DNA of 19,934 bases from positions 1 through 19,934 of the forward strand of contig KV424186.1 in the NCBI GenBank assembly GCA_001632435.1, in the 5' to 3' direction. The translations under genes were made by a program, and so were the position numbers. The notes under the pieces are model-generated. The model searched no databases. It was given only the letters and a program-made list of their open reading frames with translations, and was not told the origin of the DNA. Of the stretch, positions 1 to 8,741 are shown piece after piece. How positions within the stretch are numbered: the stretch's first letter is position 1; each line of letters opens with the position of its first letter. Origin of the DNA: Calocera cornea HHB12733 (taxonomy: Eukaryota; Basidiomycota; Dacrymycetes; Dacrymycetales; Dacrymycetaceae).

Positions 1-1195
1 CGCTGGGGAGGCTTTCGATGGTGAAGTCGAGGGGGCGAAGCTTGCGGTCGAGCATGTTGCAGATGCCGATCAGCTCGCGTACTTTGCACTGGGCACGGAG
101 CCACCGCATGCGCATGTACCTGATCGGCATCGGGGAGAGCAGATCCTTGCGCTCGTTGGTGAAGTTGCCGGCTCAGGTGTTGTCGAGCAGGAGACGGGAG
201 CGGGAGACGGCGCAGGACGTCGAGCGCGTACCCGAAGTAGTAGTCGTGCGCCTTTCCGAGGCGCAGGACCCACCATGGGTTCATAGCAACAGGCGGCTCA
301 CCAAAGATCTCGACGACTTCCTGGTACCGCAGTGTTTTGCTGCTAAGCACATAGCGCTACTGGACGCTTCCTCCAGTTGTCGTCGCGGTGTTAGGGCAGC
401 GCATAGATTGTGCACACGCTGAGACGCGTGCGTACCAACCAGACCATGGCGTTCTCGGGCTCGGAGGGCGGTCCGAGGCAGAAGGGGAGACGAGGTCGTT
501 CGGGGTCGAACTTCTGTGCGTAGACAGTTGGGTCGTCCTTCCTTCGAACCCAGGAGCAGCGCGCATGCTCCTTGCGATGAATTGCGACCATTGCGAACCT
601 CCCCCCAAAGCTCCACCCACAGCTCCTTGCGCTCCTTGTAGCTGAGCTTGTCCCACTCCTCCGTCATGGAGTAGAACCGCGCGTTACTGAGCTGGTCGAC
701 GCAGAAGCCGTGGGCGGAAATGCGGGTCGGTGCTGCACTTGAACAGGTTCGGTTCATCGCGGTATCGAGGGGTGTAGATCACCTGATGATCATTGGTCGT
801 CAGAATCTTCTTGATCTGAAAGTTGGCATACCACTTGACTGTGCAGTAGGTTAGCACAGGCTCTTAGATATGTGGGTGATGAAGGACTTACACTTTCCGC
901 GGGGGGATCAAGCCCGGGGAACTTGTTGATAGGCGGATCGCCGTTGATGTCAACGAGCAGGCGCGCGGCATTGCGGAACCCCGTCTGCCAGGTCGGAAAG
1001 ACCATGGCTGCGAGGGTGTCAGTAAAGCTGTCGGAGGCGACAGCGCATACAGTGTACTCACTGTATGTTCTACTGGCGGCAGCACCAGCTGGAAGGCTCG
1101 GACGGCTTGTCCGCGAGCTCGTTGTCCTCGTTGTCCTCGTCGTCCTCATCGTCCTCGTCGTCCTCGTCCTCATCCTGCCCGCTCTCGTCAACGTC
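1..1195 (-). CDS. Multi-exon protein of unknown function, 3' end beyond the window
   Basis: I do not recognise this family. A protein-like frame can be followed leftwards on the minus strand through several short introns. An exon read from about 1010 to 894 carries MVFPTWQTGF and VDINGDPPINKFPGL. The next introns are about 893-839, 738-687 and 598-514. After splicing the protein reads IKWYANFQIKKIL, then YTPRYRDEPNLFNNARFYS, then EEWDKLSYKERKELW, then KFDPERPRLPFCLGPPSEP. A longer intron near 435-321 and another near 165-205 lead to FTNERKDLLSPMPIRYMRMR, and the frame is still open at position 1. It is rich in Trp, Tyr and charged residues, with no signal peptide or obvious membrane segment. 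The 5' part is uncertain: an Asp/Glu tract at about 1121-1195 may be the first coding exon, but its splice to the next exon could follow more than one frame. The strand and the internal exons are fairly sure; start, end and function are not. Confidence 0.55.
1121..1165. repeat. 9-bp tandem repeat (GTNGTCCTC)
   Basis: There are five back-to-back 9-bp units of the form G/A-T-T/C-GTCCTC, followed by a less regular continuation to about 1176. Read on the minus strand in one frame they encode an Asp/Glu-rich run, in line with an acidic N-terminal stretch of the unknown gene. Other frames give Arg/Thr or Gly/Arg runs, so the repeat alone does not settle the coding frame. Such repeats are prone to length change. 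Confidence 0.7.
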
Positions 1196-1992
1196 GAAGT
1201 CGCCTAGAGACGAGAGCAGACCGGAGCAAAGCAAAGCAGAGCAGACCGTTGAGAGTAGCGAGCGCGTGCTCGCGGCGCACAAAGGCGCGATACGTAAGCG
1301 CGTACCGAAAACAAAACAAAACCGAGCCACCAGACACGAGAGATTTGACCACCAAACGCCTTCCAGCAGCACAATGAACCTCTTATAAAAAGAGGTCGGG
1401 CCACTTTCCAACGCTTGAGGTGCCGTTGTCGACAGTAGCCGCTTTGCTCGCCGTCCCCGGTGAGCGCTTGAAGGCGGTCGTCCCAGTTTCAGTTCGCGCC
1501 AAAGGTGGTCTTGAGGAGGTCGACAGCGGTTGTGGCGTTGCTGGGGAAGGGGGGGAGGGATGGGCGGGGTGGGCGAGGTGGTGGTGGGAAGCGAGAGCGT
1601 GGACTTGGCCATTCGCGATGAGGACGATGAGACCCGAGGCCCGCGTGCCCCGTGACATAGTAAGGGGTCTATCATGTGATAGTCAACCGCTCCGCGCAGC
1701 CCTGCCCCTTATACGGAGGTAAATGTTGGCACAGCCACCAATCCCGATGCAACCCTACACCCCGCCGCACGCGCCTCCCTTTGCCCCCTTCCCCCGTACC
1801 CCCTTCCTCTTTCCTCTACGCTTTTCCTCGCTTCCCTCGCTCGGTCCCTCGCCACGCGCTCGATGCCACCCCGCCTCGCGCACGCATACAAGCGCCCGAA
1901 CGTCCGAGTCGTCCCGTGCGCCAGCGAGCGGGAGTGCGAGTGCGAGTGCGCGTGCACGTGTGCGTGCGAGAGGAGCAAGGGCTCGGAGCGCG
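1196..1992. promoter_or_regulatory. Divergent intergenic region between the unknown gene and the SIM protein gene
   Basis: This stretch separates a leftward gene from a rightward gene, so it probably holds both promoters. Positions 1760-1860 are strongly pyrimidine-rich on the plus strand (runs of C and T), a common feature upstream of basidiomycete genes. A short inverted repeat, CCTCTT-ATAAA-AAGAGG, lies at 1379-1395 and contains a TATA-like core. Open frames on both strands here (for example minus 1070-1675 and plus 1723-1992) are Pro/Ser/Arg-rich low-complexity translations. I treat them as non-coding, although an upstream first exon of either gene could lie here. Confidence 0.45.
1933..1971. 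repeat. Alternating purine-pyrimidine GTGC/GCGTG tract
   Basis: Just before the proposed start of the SIM protein is a tract of GTGCGA, GTGCGC and GTGTGC steps, with a CGTGCACG palindrome in the middle. It is close to strictly alternating purine and pyrimidine from about 1946 to 1968. It probably belongs to the 5' leader or core promoter. I see no coding signal in it. Confidence 0.5.
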
Positions 1993-3335
1993 ATGTCGAG
2001 CGACGGTGGTAGGAAGCGGAAGCGGCCGACAGACACAGCAAGCCGGAGCAACGCCGGTGCTTCTGGATCCGGCTCTGGGCGCCGCGCGTGGGAGCCGCCG
2101 AACAGGACCAAGCACAACAATGACGAGGAGGTGGAGATCGAGTTTGCTGGAGCGAGGTCGGCGAGGGACATCGCTGAGCAGAAGGAGAGGAGGAGGGAGG
2201 AGGAAAAGAGGAGGCTCAGACAGTGTCAGGTCATCGACCTGACCTTGCCACCGGGTACGTTTTCCCGTTTGTGCTTGCCCGTAAGGGTGTATGCTGATAC
2301 TTGGTTGGGTCTGCGGTGGTAGAGGTCATCGACTTGTGTAAGACGTCCGACGACGATGACGTCCCGGCGTCGGGGCCTAAACGACCCGTAAGTACGCATT
2401 TGCATCATTTTTCCCACTAACGAGAAGCGTAGCGACCGTCGAACCCGCCGAACATCTCCAAATCCCACGGCATACAGAGAAAGCACGGTCATCGACATCA
2501 GCGACGGCGACTTTGAGCCACCGCCACGCGCACCCAAACCCAGTCAAAGAGCGCGAAATGCCGTAAGAAAGACCATCGACTCGGACGCGGTCGTGATGGG
2601 CGACGGGCCGAGCAGGTCGTCGGCCGCCCCACCTCTTCCTACTCCGTTCCCCTACGTCTTTCACTCGGCCTCGCACCCTTCCATTACCGTACGACTCGCC
2701 GGTCGTTTCGGTGCCTGCGATGTCGGACGATCATACTTCGCCAGACCGTTGCTCGCAATGCACCGAGACTCCTTTTCCCGACCCCTGGACCTGCCTCACC
2801 CACCAACACTCGCGATCATCTCCCGGCGTCTTCGAGCACCCTACAGGTCACAATAACAAGCGCGACGCCCGACAGGCCCTCTACCGGGCTGGTATTCCCT
2901 GAGAACAACGAGCATAGGCGACTGTTAGACTACTCCGACGTGACCTATACTTCCGAGCCGGCGCCGCGAAGCGAGGCAGCGGTGCTGGGACTTGGCCCGA
3001 TCAGGTCGGTTTCTGGCCAACCCGACTCACAGCCTCCCTCGCCTATGGTGAACAAAGACAGCCCGATGAGCATGGCCGCTCTTGCGCTCGTTTCTGCTCG
3101 CCAGACCCCTGTATTACCCGACTCGCAAGAGGCATCGCTGGTCCTGCCGGAACGTGGGACGGATGTTCTGGGGCTTGCTGCACTCAGGTCGTCTGTATTG
3201 CCCGACTCTCAGGAGTCATCGCCGACGGGCGCTCTACGAGTCATCGGACTGGCGCTCAAACCTGGCGACCTGACAGGACAACGCGAGCTGCCCGGTACGC
3301 CCGTCCCCCCTCCGCTATGCAAATATGCGCGCTAA
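1993..3335 (+). CDS. Low-complexity nuclear protein with tandem SUMO-interacting motifs and PDSQE repeats (approximate model)
   Basis: The proposed start at 1993 opens MSSDGGRKRKRPTD, which contains a basic nuclear localisation signal. A charged helix rich in Glu and Arg (EQKERRREEEKRRLRQ) follows. A 68-nt intron at 2255-2322 joins VIDLTLPP to EVIDLCKTSDDDD in frame. A second intron from 2388 to about 2427 (acceptor ambiguous, 2424 or 2427) leads to STVIDISDGDFEPP. These three V-I-D-hydrophobic cores, two of them next to acidic residues, fit the SUMO-interacting motif consensus. A further intron, perhaps 2563-2615, moves to the frame that stays open to 3335. That frame encodes a Ser/Pro-rich region and a degenerate repeat around PDSQE. 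The frame may continue past a GTACGC donor at 3295 to a helix-like segment (DEVLQEIARSLARRGERL) downstream, so the 3' end is open. No enzymatic domain is visible. The SIM exons are well supported; the 2560-2900 splicing is not. Confidence 0.5.
2978..3270 (+). repeat. Degenerate in-frame repeat encoding (L-x-L ... PDSQ-E-x-S)
   Basis: Three diverged units end in PDSQPPSP, LPDSQEASL and LPDSQESSP. Each is preceded by an Ala/Leu/Gly-rich segment of the type VLGLGPIR, ALALVSAR or VLGLAALR. The CCCGACTC cores begin at 3021, 3117 and 3201, so the spacings are 96 and 84 nt, both multiples of three. That favours translation of this frame. A fourth, shorter half-unit (VIGLALKPG) follows without the PDSQ core. 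The units differ at many third positions and by small in-frame length changes, so the duplication is not recent. Confidence 0.6.
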
Positions 3336-4578
3336 GCTGGCGTTGATGAGGTCCTGCAGGAGATTGCAAGAAGTCTGGCGAGAAGGGGGGAGCGCCTTGC
3401 CGTCTGTCGCAAAGCCCGTCGAGAAGACGGCCGGGCAGTAGATTGTCCGAGTACGTATAGAATGCTTTTCGATTACTTGCAAAATGGTGCGTGGACCCCT
3501 GTTGCGGACTCAGGGTCATGCACATGTGGTGCGCCGCCAGCAGCCACGGCCCCCTTAGAATATAACAATAATAGACTAAACTTGTTGATGTATCTGCTTT
3601 ATTTCAAGCATTTGACACCACCTCAGACTCTCCGTAAATGTGGGAAGCAGCCTATAAGTGAATTGAAATCACAACATGCAACAACATGTTTGCGCTGAAT
3701 CATATCTCCGATTGTTTATCCACACCCCAAACAATTAACTCCGAAGGCTCCCCATTGGTCCCGGTGACTGAAACAGCGCAGCCCAGTATAGTAGGCTCTT
3801 CTATGCAACGTTCATCATTGAAAAAATACAATAATAGGGTAATATGGGTGGGAGATTTATCACATGATTATGGTCTAATGATTTGGCCATAAATGACAAT
3901 GGTTTCCGCTCAGGGGAACTTTGGCAACTCACCGGACCCTACTTGAACGGGGTCCTTGGCCAAACTGGATGGGATCGGGCGCAAAAGTCAACTAATCGTA
4001 AAGCATTCCATATGCAGGACGGCCTGCTCGCGGGCCGCAACGACCAGGCGCGGTATCACTCAGCAGCGGCTGCGCCAGCCTCTCCTCCATCTTCGTTGCG
4101 CTTGTCGCTGTCAGCTCGATTATCTGTGCGTTCCATACGTATTGTGCGTGCTTTCAGCAAGCTCTGTGAATACCGGCTGAGGACCCAAACACGTCAGAAG
4201 TACTCTTAACGTGTCGCGTGAAGATGTCTCATATCATCGCAAGTTGTCCAACACCATACCCAATCTCGCAATCATACACTGCTTTGTTCCCTGTCGCACC
4301 GTCTGGCTCATGCAGACATTGTTCCCGTATTGTCCTTCCTGACCTTCTCACTTTCGTTCTGTCAGCCACATGTCTGTCAAGGCTTTGCAAGATATGTGCA
4401 TTGATCGAGGAATGCGAGTAAGACTCCGCGTCATTCGACACCGAAAGCTGGCATGTTTCAAGAAGGCATGTACAGAGTTTGTCGTAACAGCCATTCCATC
4501 CCTTCCCTCTAGACGGTCTTCCACCACCTCTCGACTCGTGCCTAACTGCCCAGAGTCTGAACTTGGCTGTTGCGAGCA
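3336..4578. other. AT-richer intergenic stretch without a convincing gene
   Basis: Base composition drops to clearly AT-rich around 3540-3900, with runs such as ataacaataataga and aaaaaatacaataataggg, unlike the GC-rich genes on either side. Short frames exist on both strands but none has family features, and all break after fewer than about 110 codons. The left part may hold the last exon or 3' UTR of the SIM protein gene, since frame 0 is open from 3336 to 3698. The right part should contain the promoter and 5' leader of the epimerase-exostosin gene. A minus-strand frame at 4229-4744 overlaps the membrane-anchor exon of that gene and is probably a shadow. Confidence 0.4.
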
Positions 4579-7500
4579 ATGACTTCCGATAGAGCGAGTG
4601 CATGGGCGAAGGTGCCCGTGCCGCGTTGGATCGGTGCAAGAAGCAACAGGGTGTTCGGCTACGGCATCTTCGGCCTTTGCCTCCTAGTCGGCCTTGCATT
4701 CGCGTCTGTCCTTGTATTCGCATCTGTAGGAGCCCTCTTTCCACAAGTCTCAGCGAAGTAAGCTCATCAGGCGCGCTTTTGCCAGGACGTCTCCAAGCTC
4801 AAGCTCGCCGTAACCCAATGGCCAGCTACTGTGAAGGAGATGTACGACATGTACCAGCTTCAGACGCCGGGTACACTGTTGGAGGACGAGGATGGGCATA
4901 TAGTTGGTCCGGTCACGGATGGGCGCGTGGTCGTCACTGGAGGAGGTGGCATGATAGGTACGAAGAACTCCATCCCTGTGACATACTGTAGCTCATACCC
5001 GTGGCGCATAGGAAAGCACCTTATTCGTCGCCTTCTTGGCGCATCCACGCCCGTTACGGCTATCGACCTCATCTTCCATGAAAACGAACTAGAAGAGCTC
5101 TACAACGCGCAGCCGCAGGCCCGTGAGCTGCTCAAGGTCATACGCGAAGATATCCGCAACCCATCAACGTTGAACAATGCAATTACGTCCGATGTGGCTG
5201 GCGTCGTCCATCTCGCGGCCGTATCACGTGAGGACTGGTGCGAGGATAACCAAGCCGACTGCTTCGACGTCAACGATGGCGGCACAAAAGCTGTTCTGTC
5301 GGCGCTGGATACCGCTGAGAAAGGCGGCAGCCGGCCGTGGCTTGTCTTTGCGAGCGATCGGCGAGTGTACGATCCCCATACCGCGCATCCCGTCCAGGAG
5401 GATGCTGCGACAAGCCCAATCTCTGCTCTGGGCCTCTCGAAGCTTAACGCGGAGCAGTCAATCCAGGCACACTTGATCAACATTGCTAATAGCGGTCGTG
5501 GGACAGACACGATGCATGCAATCACGCTCCGCCTATCCGACGTCTACGGAAGCGTGTACGACCATGTCGACCGGCTCGTGGCATCGGTCGTCTCACCAGC
5601 CATAACCCATCTGCCGGTACAATACGTCAATTCGGAACATCAGGTGAGCATCGCGTGAGAGTTGGCACATTTTTGGTACTCACGGTATTGCAGCTGGATC
5701 TGGTCCATATCGACGATTGCGTGGACGCGTTCCTTCTGGCCATGAAGCGCCTCACCACTCTGGCGAAGGACACGCGCCGCACATCGCCCAGAACTCACGA
5801 TATTTACAACGTCGCCGGTGTCCCCTCTGCCACGGTTACTCAATTGGTCGACAAGGTCTTGCGCCTTACGCGTTCCAAGTCGCCCATCCTCGAGCTCGAA
5901 TCTGCCGTGCAAACTCAGGACGACTACCAGGGCAGCATCGCGAAGGCGATCGATGGACTTGGGTTCCGCAGTAAAGTCCCTCTGGACGACGGGCTGCTCC
6001 GGCTAGTTGGCAGCTATCTAAACCAAACGGAACAGTTCCTCAACGACCGGATCGGCCATACCTGCTACGCGGCGTCCCCGAACCTGGAGATCAACTCGCG
6101 CCTGGAGAAGCTCGACGGCTGCATCGTCCACGTCAACGCGGACGTCTCGGGCCTGCTGGGCTCGTTGAATGCATACAGCGACCGCTGGGAGGTGGACGAC
6201 GACCACCAAGCTACGGGCCTTCTCGTGTCCGTCCGGTCGGCCGACGTGTCCCGTTGGATGCTCTCCCTGCAGAGCACCGAGGGCAAAACAGAGTTCTTCG
6301 GGCTGAGGAAGGGGCAAACGGACGATGCGAAGAACATGCATAATCCGGTGTTCCACAGCGAGGCGAGCGAGCAGTTGATAGAGTGGGAGCTCGAAGCCAA
6401 CGCGGAGCGCGCAGCGGTCAAGCTCATCGTTCCCGGTACCGAGCGACAGCTGGGTCCACCGCTGTACTTTGGAGGGGAGTTTACGTGGATCTCTAGGAGC
6501 GCGGATGTCTTCCCGTGGCGCCTCTCCCCCTTCTGTTGTCCTGATCCCGAGCCATGGCCGTTCGCCGCTGAAGATCGTAAGTCGTCTCATGCCCTCTCGA
6601 ATTCACGTTCATCATTCGATAGCGCTGGACCATTCCATCGAGTACCTGCGTGTAGCAACGGACGACGGCTTTGCCGCTTCCATCCCCAAGTCGCAGTGCG
6701 ATCGGCTCTCGCGGGCTCGGGCACACGTGGGTGAACAGCTCGGCACGCTCTCACTCGGTCTCCTCGACGACAACCTGACCTTCCGCAAAACGAAGCTTGG
6801 GCCGGCATCCGGGTGGGTACAGGCACAACTCGCCCCATGCACGAATATCTGCGATCATCCGGCGGTGTGCGTGGATACTGGCGACTGCCAGTGCGTGCTC
6901 TCGACCTGCTCGGTGCAGGAACGCTTCCCGTTTGTGTCGGCGGTGCACTCGGAAAACTTTTCCTTTTCGTCCCCTGGCAAAGTGAAACAGAGGCAAGACA
7001 GCGAAAAGAGGCAAGACAGCTACCATCTGGAAATGCGCACCTCGAGTGAGCCGTGGATGTCCATTCTCCGCCCGCAAACACGTCAATACCTCCTCTCGCA
7101 GCCACCCTTCCCAAACGTGTACGTCTCCCAGTTCACGGACTCTGTGCAGCAGTGGATCTCCGAGCAGTCTAAGCCCTTATACGAGCTGGAGGATCTGAAC
7201 TGCTTCAGCGCAGATGCGATGATGGAGCTGCTCGTACGGGAGCAGGGCACTACACAGGCGAGAGAGGCCGACCTCTACTTCCTCCCGAGGTACCAAGCGT
7301 ATGAAGGGCTTTGGCAGCACGCATGGGATGCCCTGGGGAAGAATGTGCCAAGCCTGGATCCCCACAGGATCATCATCCCATTCACGCACGACTTCGGCGC
7401 GTGCCGCACCTTTGACGTAAGTAGCACCTCTGTACCTGGATGTGGGTGACTGATGAAAGTTCCTAGTTTTCACTCTGGAAACTGAGGCATCACTTGCGGA

Positions 7501-8297
7501 GGGATCCGTCGACGAGGCATGTCATCGCGTGGAGCGTGAACGGCGATCTCAATAGCGTATGCTATAAGCCCTTCCAAGATGTCGTGTAGGTCAAGTCTCA
7601 CCTCCCCCTATTTCTCCATCTGAACCACACTAGCATTCCCCCTCGCACATGCAATAGCCCGCGGCTATTTGAGAAGTTCCGCGACCCGGCCGACGTGCGT
7701 CCCGCGAGCGAGCGCAAGACCCTCGCGGCCTTCATGGGCACCGTCTGGGGTGTAGGCAGCATCACGCGCCGAAAGCTCAACTGCGACCGCCTCCAATCTC
7801 GGCCAGCCATCCCGGCGCTCCAGTCGCAGCATGAGCTCAGGACGGTATGGGGCTCCTACGGGCCGTATGACACGTATCTGGAGGTTTTGGAAGACACGAT
7901 CTTCTGCCCTGTTCCAGAGGGAGTTGCGGGGTGGTCACCCCGGCTGGTGGACGCAGTGTACGCGGGGTGCATCCCCGTGTTCATTGGGCAGGCTGCACAA
8001 CATCCGTTCCACGACATGCTTGACTGGGCCCAGTTCTCGGTCACGGTGAACCGGGAGGATCTGCAGCGGCTCGAGCGTGTCCTCCTGTCATATACGATGG
8101 ACGAGGTGCTGGAGATGCAGCAGAGGCTCATGCTGGTCCGGGAGGCGCTCGTGTACCCTTTGAATGAGGCTGCGGCTAAGGTAAGAAAGGCAGAAGAGAG
8201 GGGACCAGAGTGGTGGGCGATGCACGCGAGCAGGATGCGGTGGCTCACGAAGTATCCCTGGTCGGGTGTAGTCGATAGGCCTGATGGGCTGCTCTGA
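4579..8297 (+). CDS. Epimerase-like / EGF-like / exostosin (GT47-type) fusion protein, predicted type II membrane protein
   Basis: Seven exons: 4579-4746, 4786-4957, 5012-5643, 5694-6576, 6623-7416, 7467-7585 and 7634-8297, giving about 1143 residues. Residues about 25-50 form one hydrophobic segment after a short basic N-terminus, a signal anchor that would place the rest in the Golgi or ER lumen. Residues about 100-320 are an NAD-dependent epimerase/dehydratase fold with GGGGMIG (G108, G111, G114), VVHLAAVS, and SKLNAE with K257. L253 stands where the catalytic Tyr of YxxxK is expected. A linker of about 350 residues has no domain I recognise. Residues 691-714 are a six-cysteine EGF-like module of the kind found in exostosin-family proteins. 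About 740-1130 is the exostosin domain, with DLYFLPRY, CYKPFQDVVIPPR and FCPVPEGVAGWSPRLVDA followed by GCIPVFIG. Family members transfer sugars from nucleotide-sugar donors; the substrate here cannot be told. The first intron (4747-4785, weak GTCTCA donor) is the least sure; the other five are consistent in phase. Confidence 0.85.
6989..7020 (+). repeat. Short in-frame tandem duplication inside the fusion gene
   Basis: The 14-mer AGAGGCAAGACAGC occurs at 6989-7002 and again at 7007-7020, an 18-nt period. The period is six codons, so the frame is kept and the protein reads RQDSEKRQDS. It lies in the linker between the EGF-like module and the exostosin domain. The two copies are identical at the DNA level, which suggests a fairly recent slippage or duplication in this lineage. 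Confidence 0.8.
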
Positions 8298-8741
8298 GCG
8301 GCGTTGACACGCTCTTGAGTAGAGGACAGACACGTGGACTGGCATTGTCTGATACAGACTGTAGAGGGAGAACGGACAATGTAAGTATAGTTTCCGGGGG
8401 CGCCTCTCGCGGACGCAGTCTGACATAATGCTAGGCCCCAGGGCTAAACTGTCCGCGATGTGCCTCCATGAGAATGGATCGGATGCCAAGTTCGTGCTGA
8501 TCATGGAAGTGCCATTGCCAATGATGCGTGTTGCGACCAAAAGTAATATGGGTATCTCGTCCCTTCCGTGCAACTCCACTCGTGCTCGCGACTTGTGTGT
8601 CCATGAAACAAGATGCAATTCTATCTTACACAGGGCGCGCAGCGGCTGGAGGGGCGTAACAATAGCCAACAGTAAACCATTACATGACGTCTCAAAGTCG
8701 AGTCCGTTCACATACCAAAATCCGGCATCTTATCCTAAAGT
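8298..8741. other. Convergent intergenic region
   Basis: This 444-bp stretch lies between the stop codon of the rightward fusion gene and the stop codon of the leftward NIPA gene. It should contain both 3' UTRs and polyadenylation sites. I see no RNA gene, no strong hairpin terminator and no credible open frame; the minus-strand frame at 8088-8711 is a shadow that runs back into the exostosin exon. Confidence 0.5.

Noticed and set aside
1070..1675. 201-codon minus-strand frame taken as a whole as one protein
   Set aside because: Only its last part (acidic tract) may be coding. The upstream part is low complexity and contains a probable intron ending in CTCTAG before the acidic tract.
1723..1992. 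Upstream ATG at 1723 as the start of the SIM protein
   Set aside because: It would add 90 residues of Pro/Ser/Arg/Ala low complexity translated from a CT-rich tract and a GTGC repeat, more like promoter and 5' leader. The ATG at 1993 is followed directly by a normal-looking sequence. It cannot be ruled out fully.
2711..2902. Frame with CSQC and CLTH that looks like part of a zinc finger
   Set aside because: It has only one CxxC and one CxxH pair, stops after a short run, and conflicts with the frame that leads to the PDSQE repeats. It could still be an alternative exon, but I cannot support it.
4229..4744. 171-codon minus-strand frame
   Set aside because: It overlaps the signal-anchor exon of the fusion gene, is rich in Arg and Cys with no recognisable pattern, and has no supporting splice sites.
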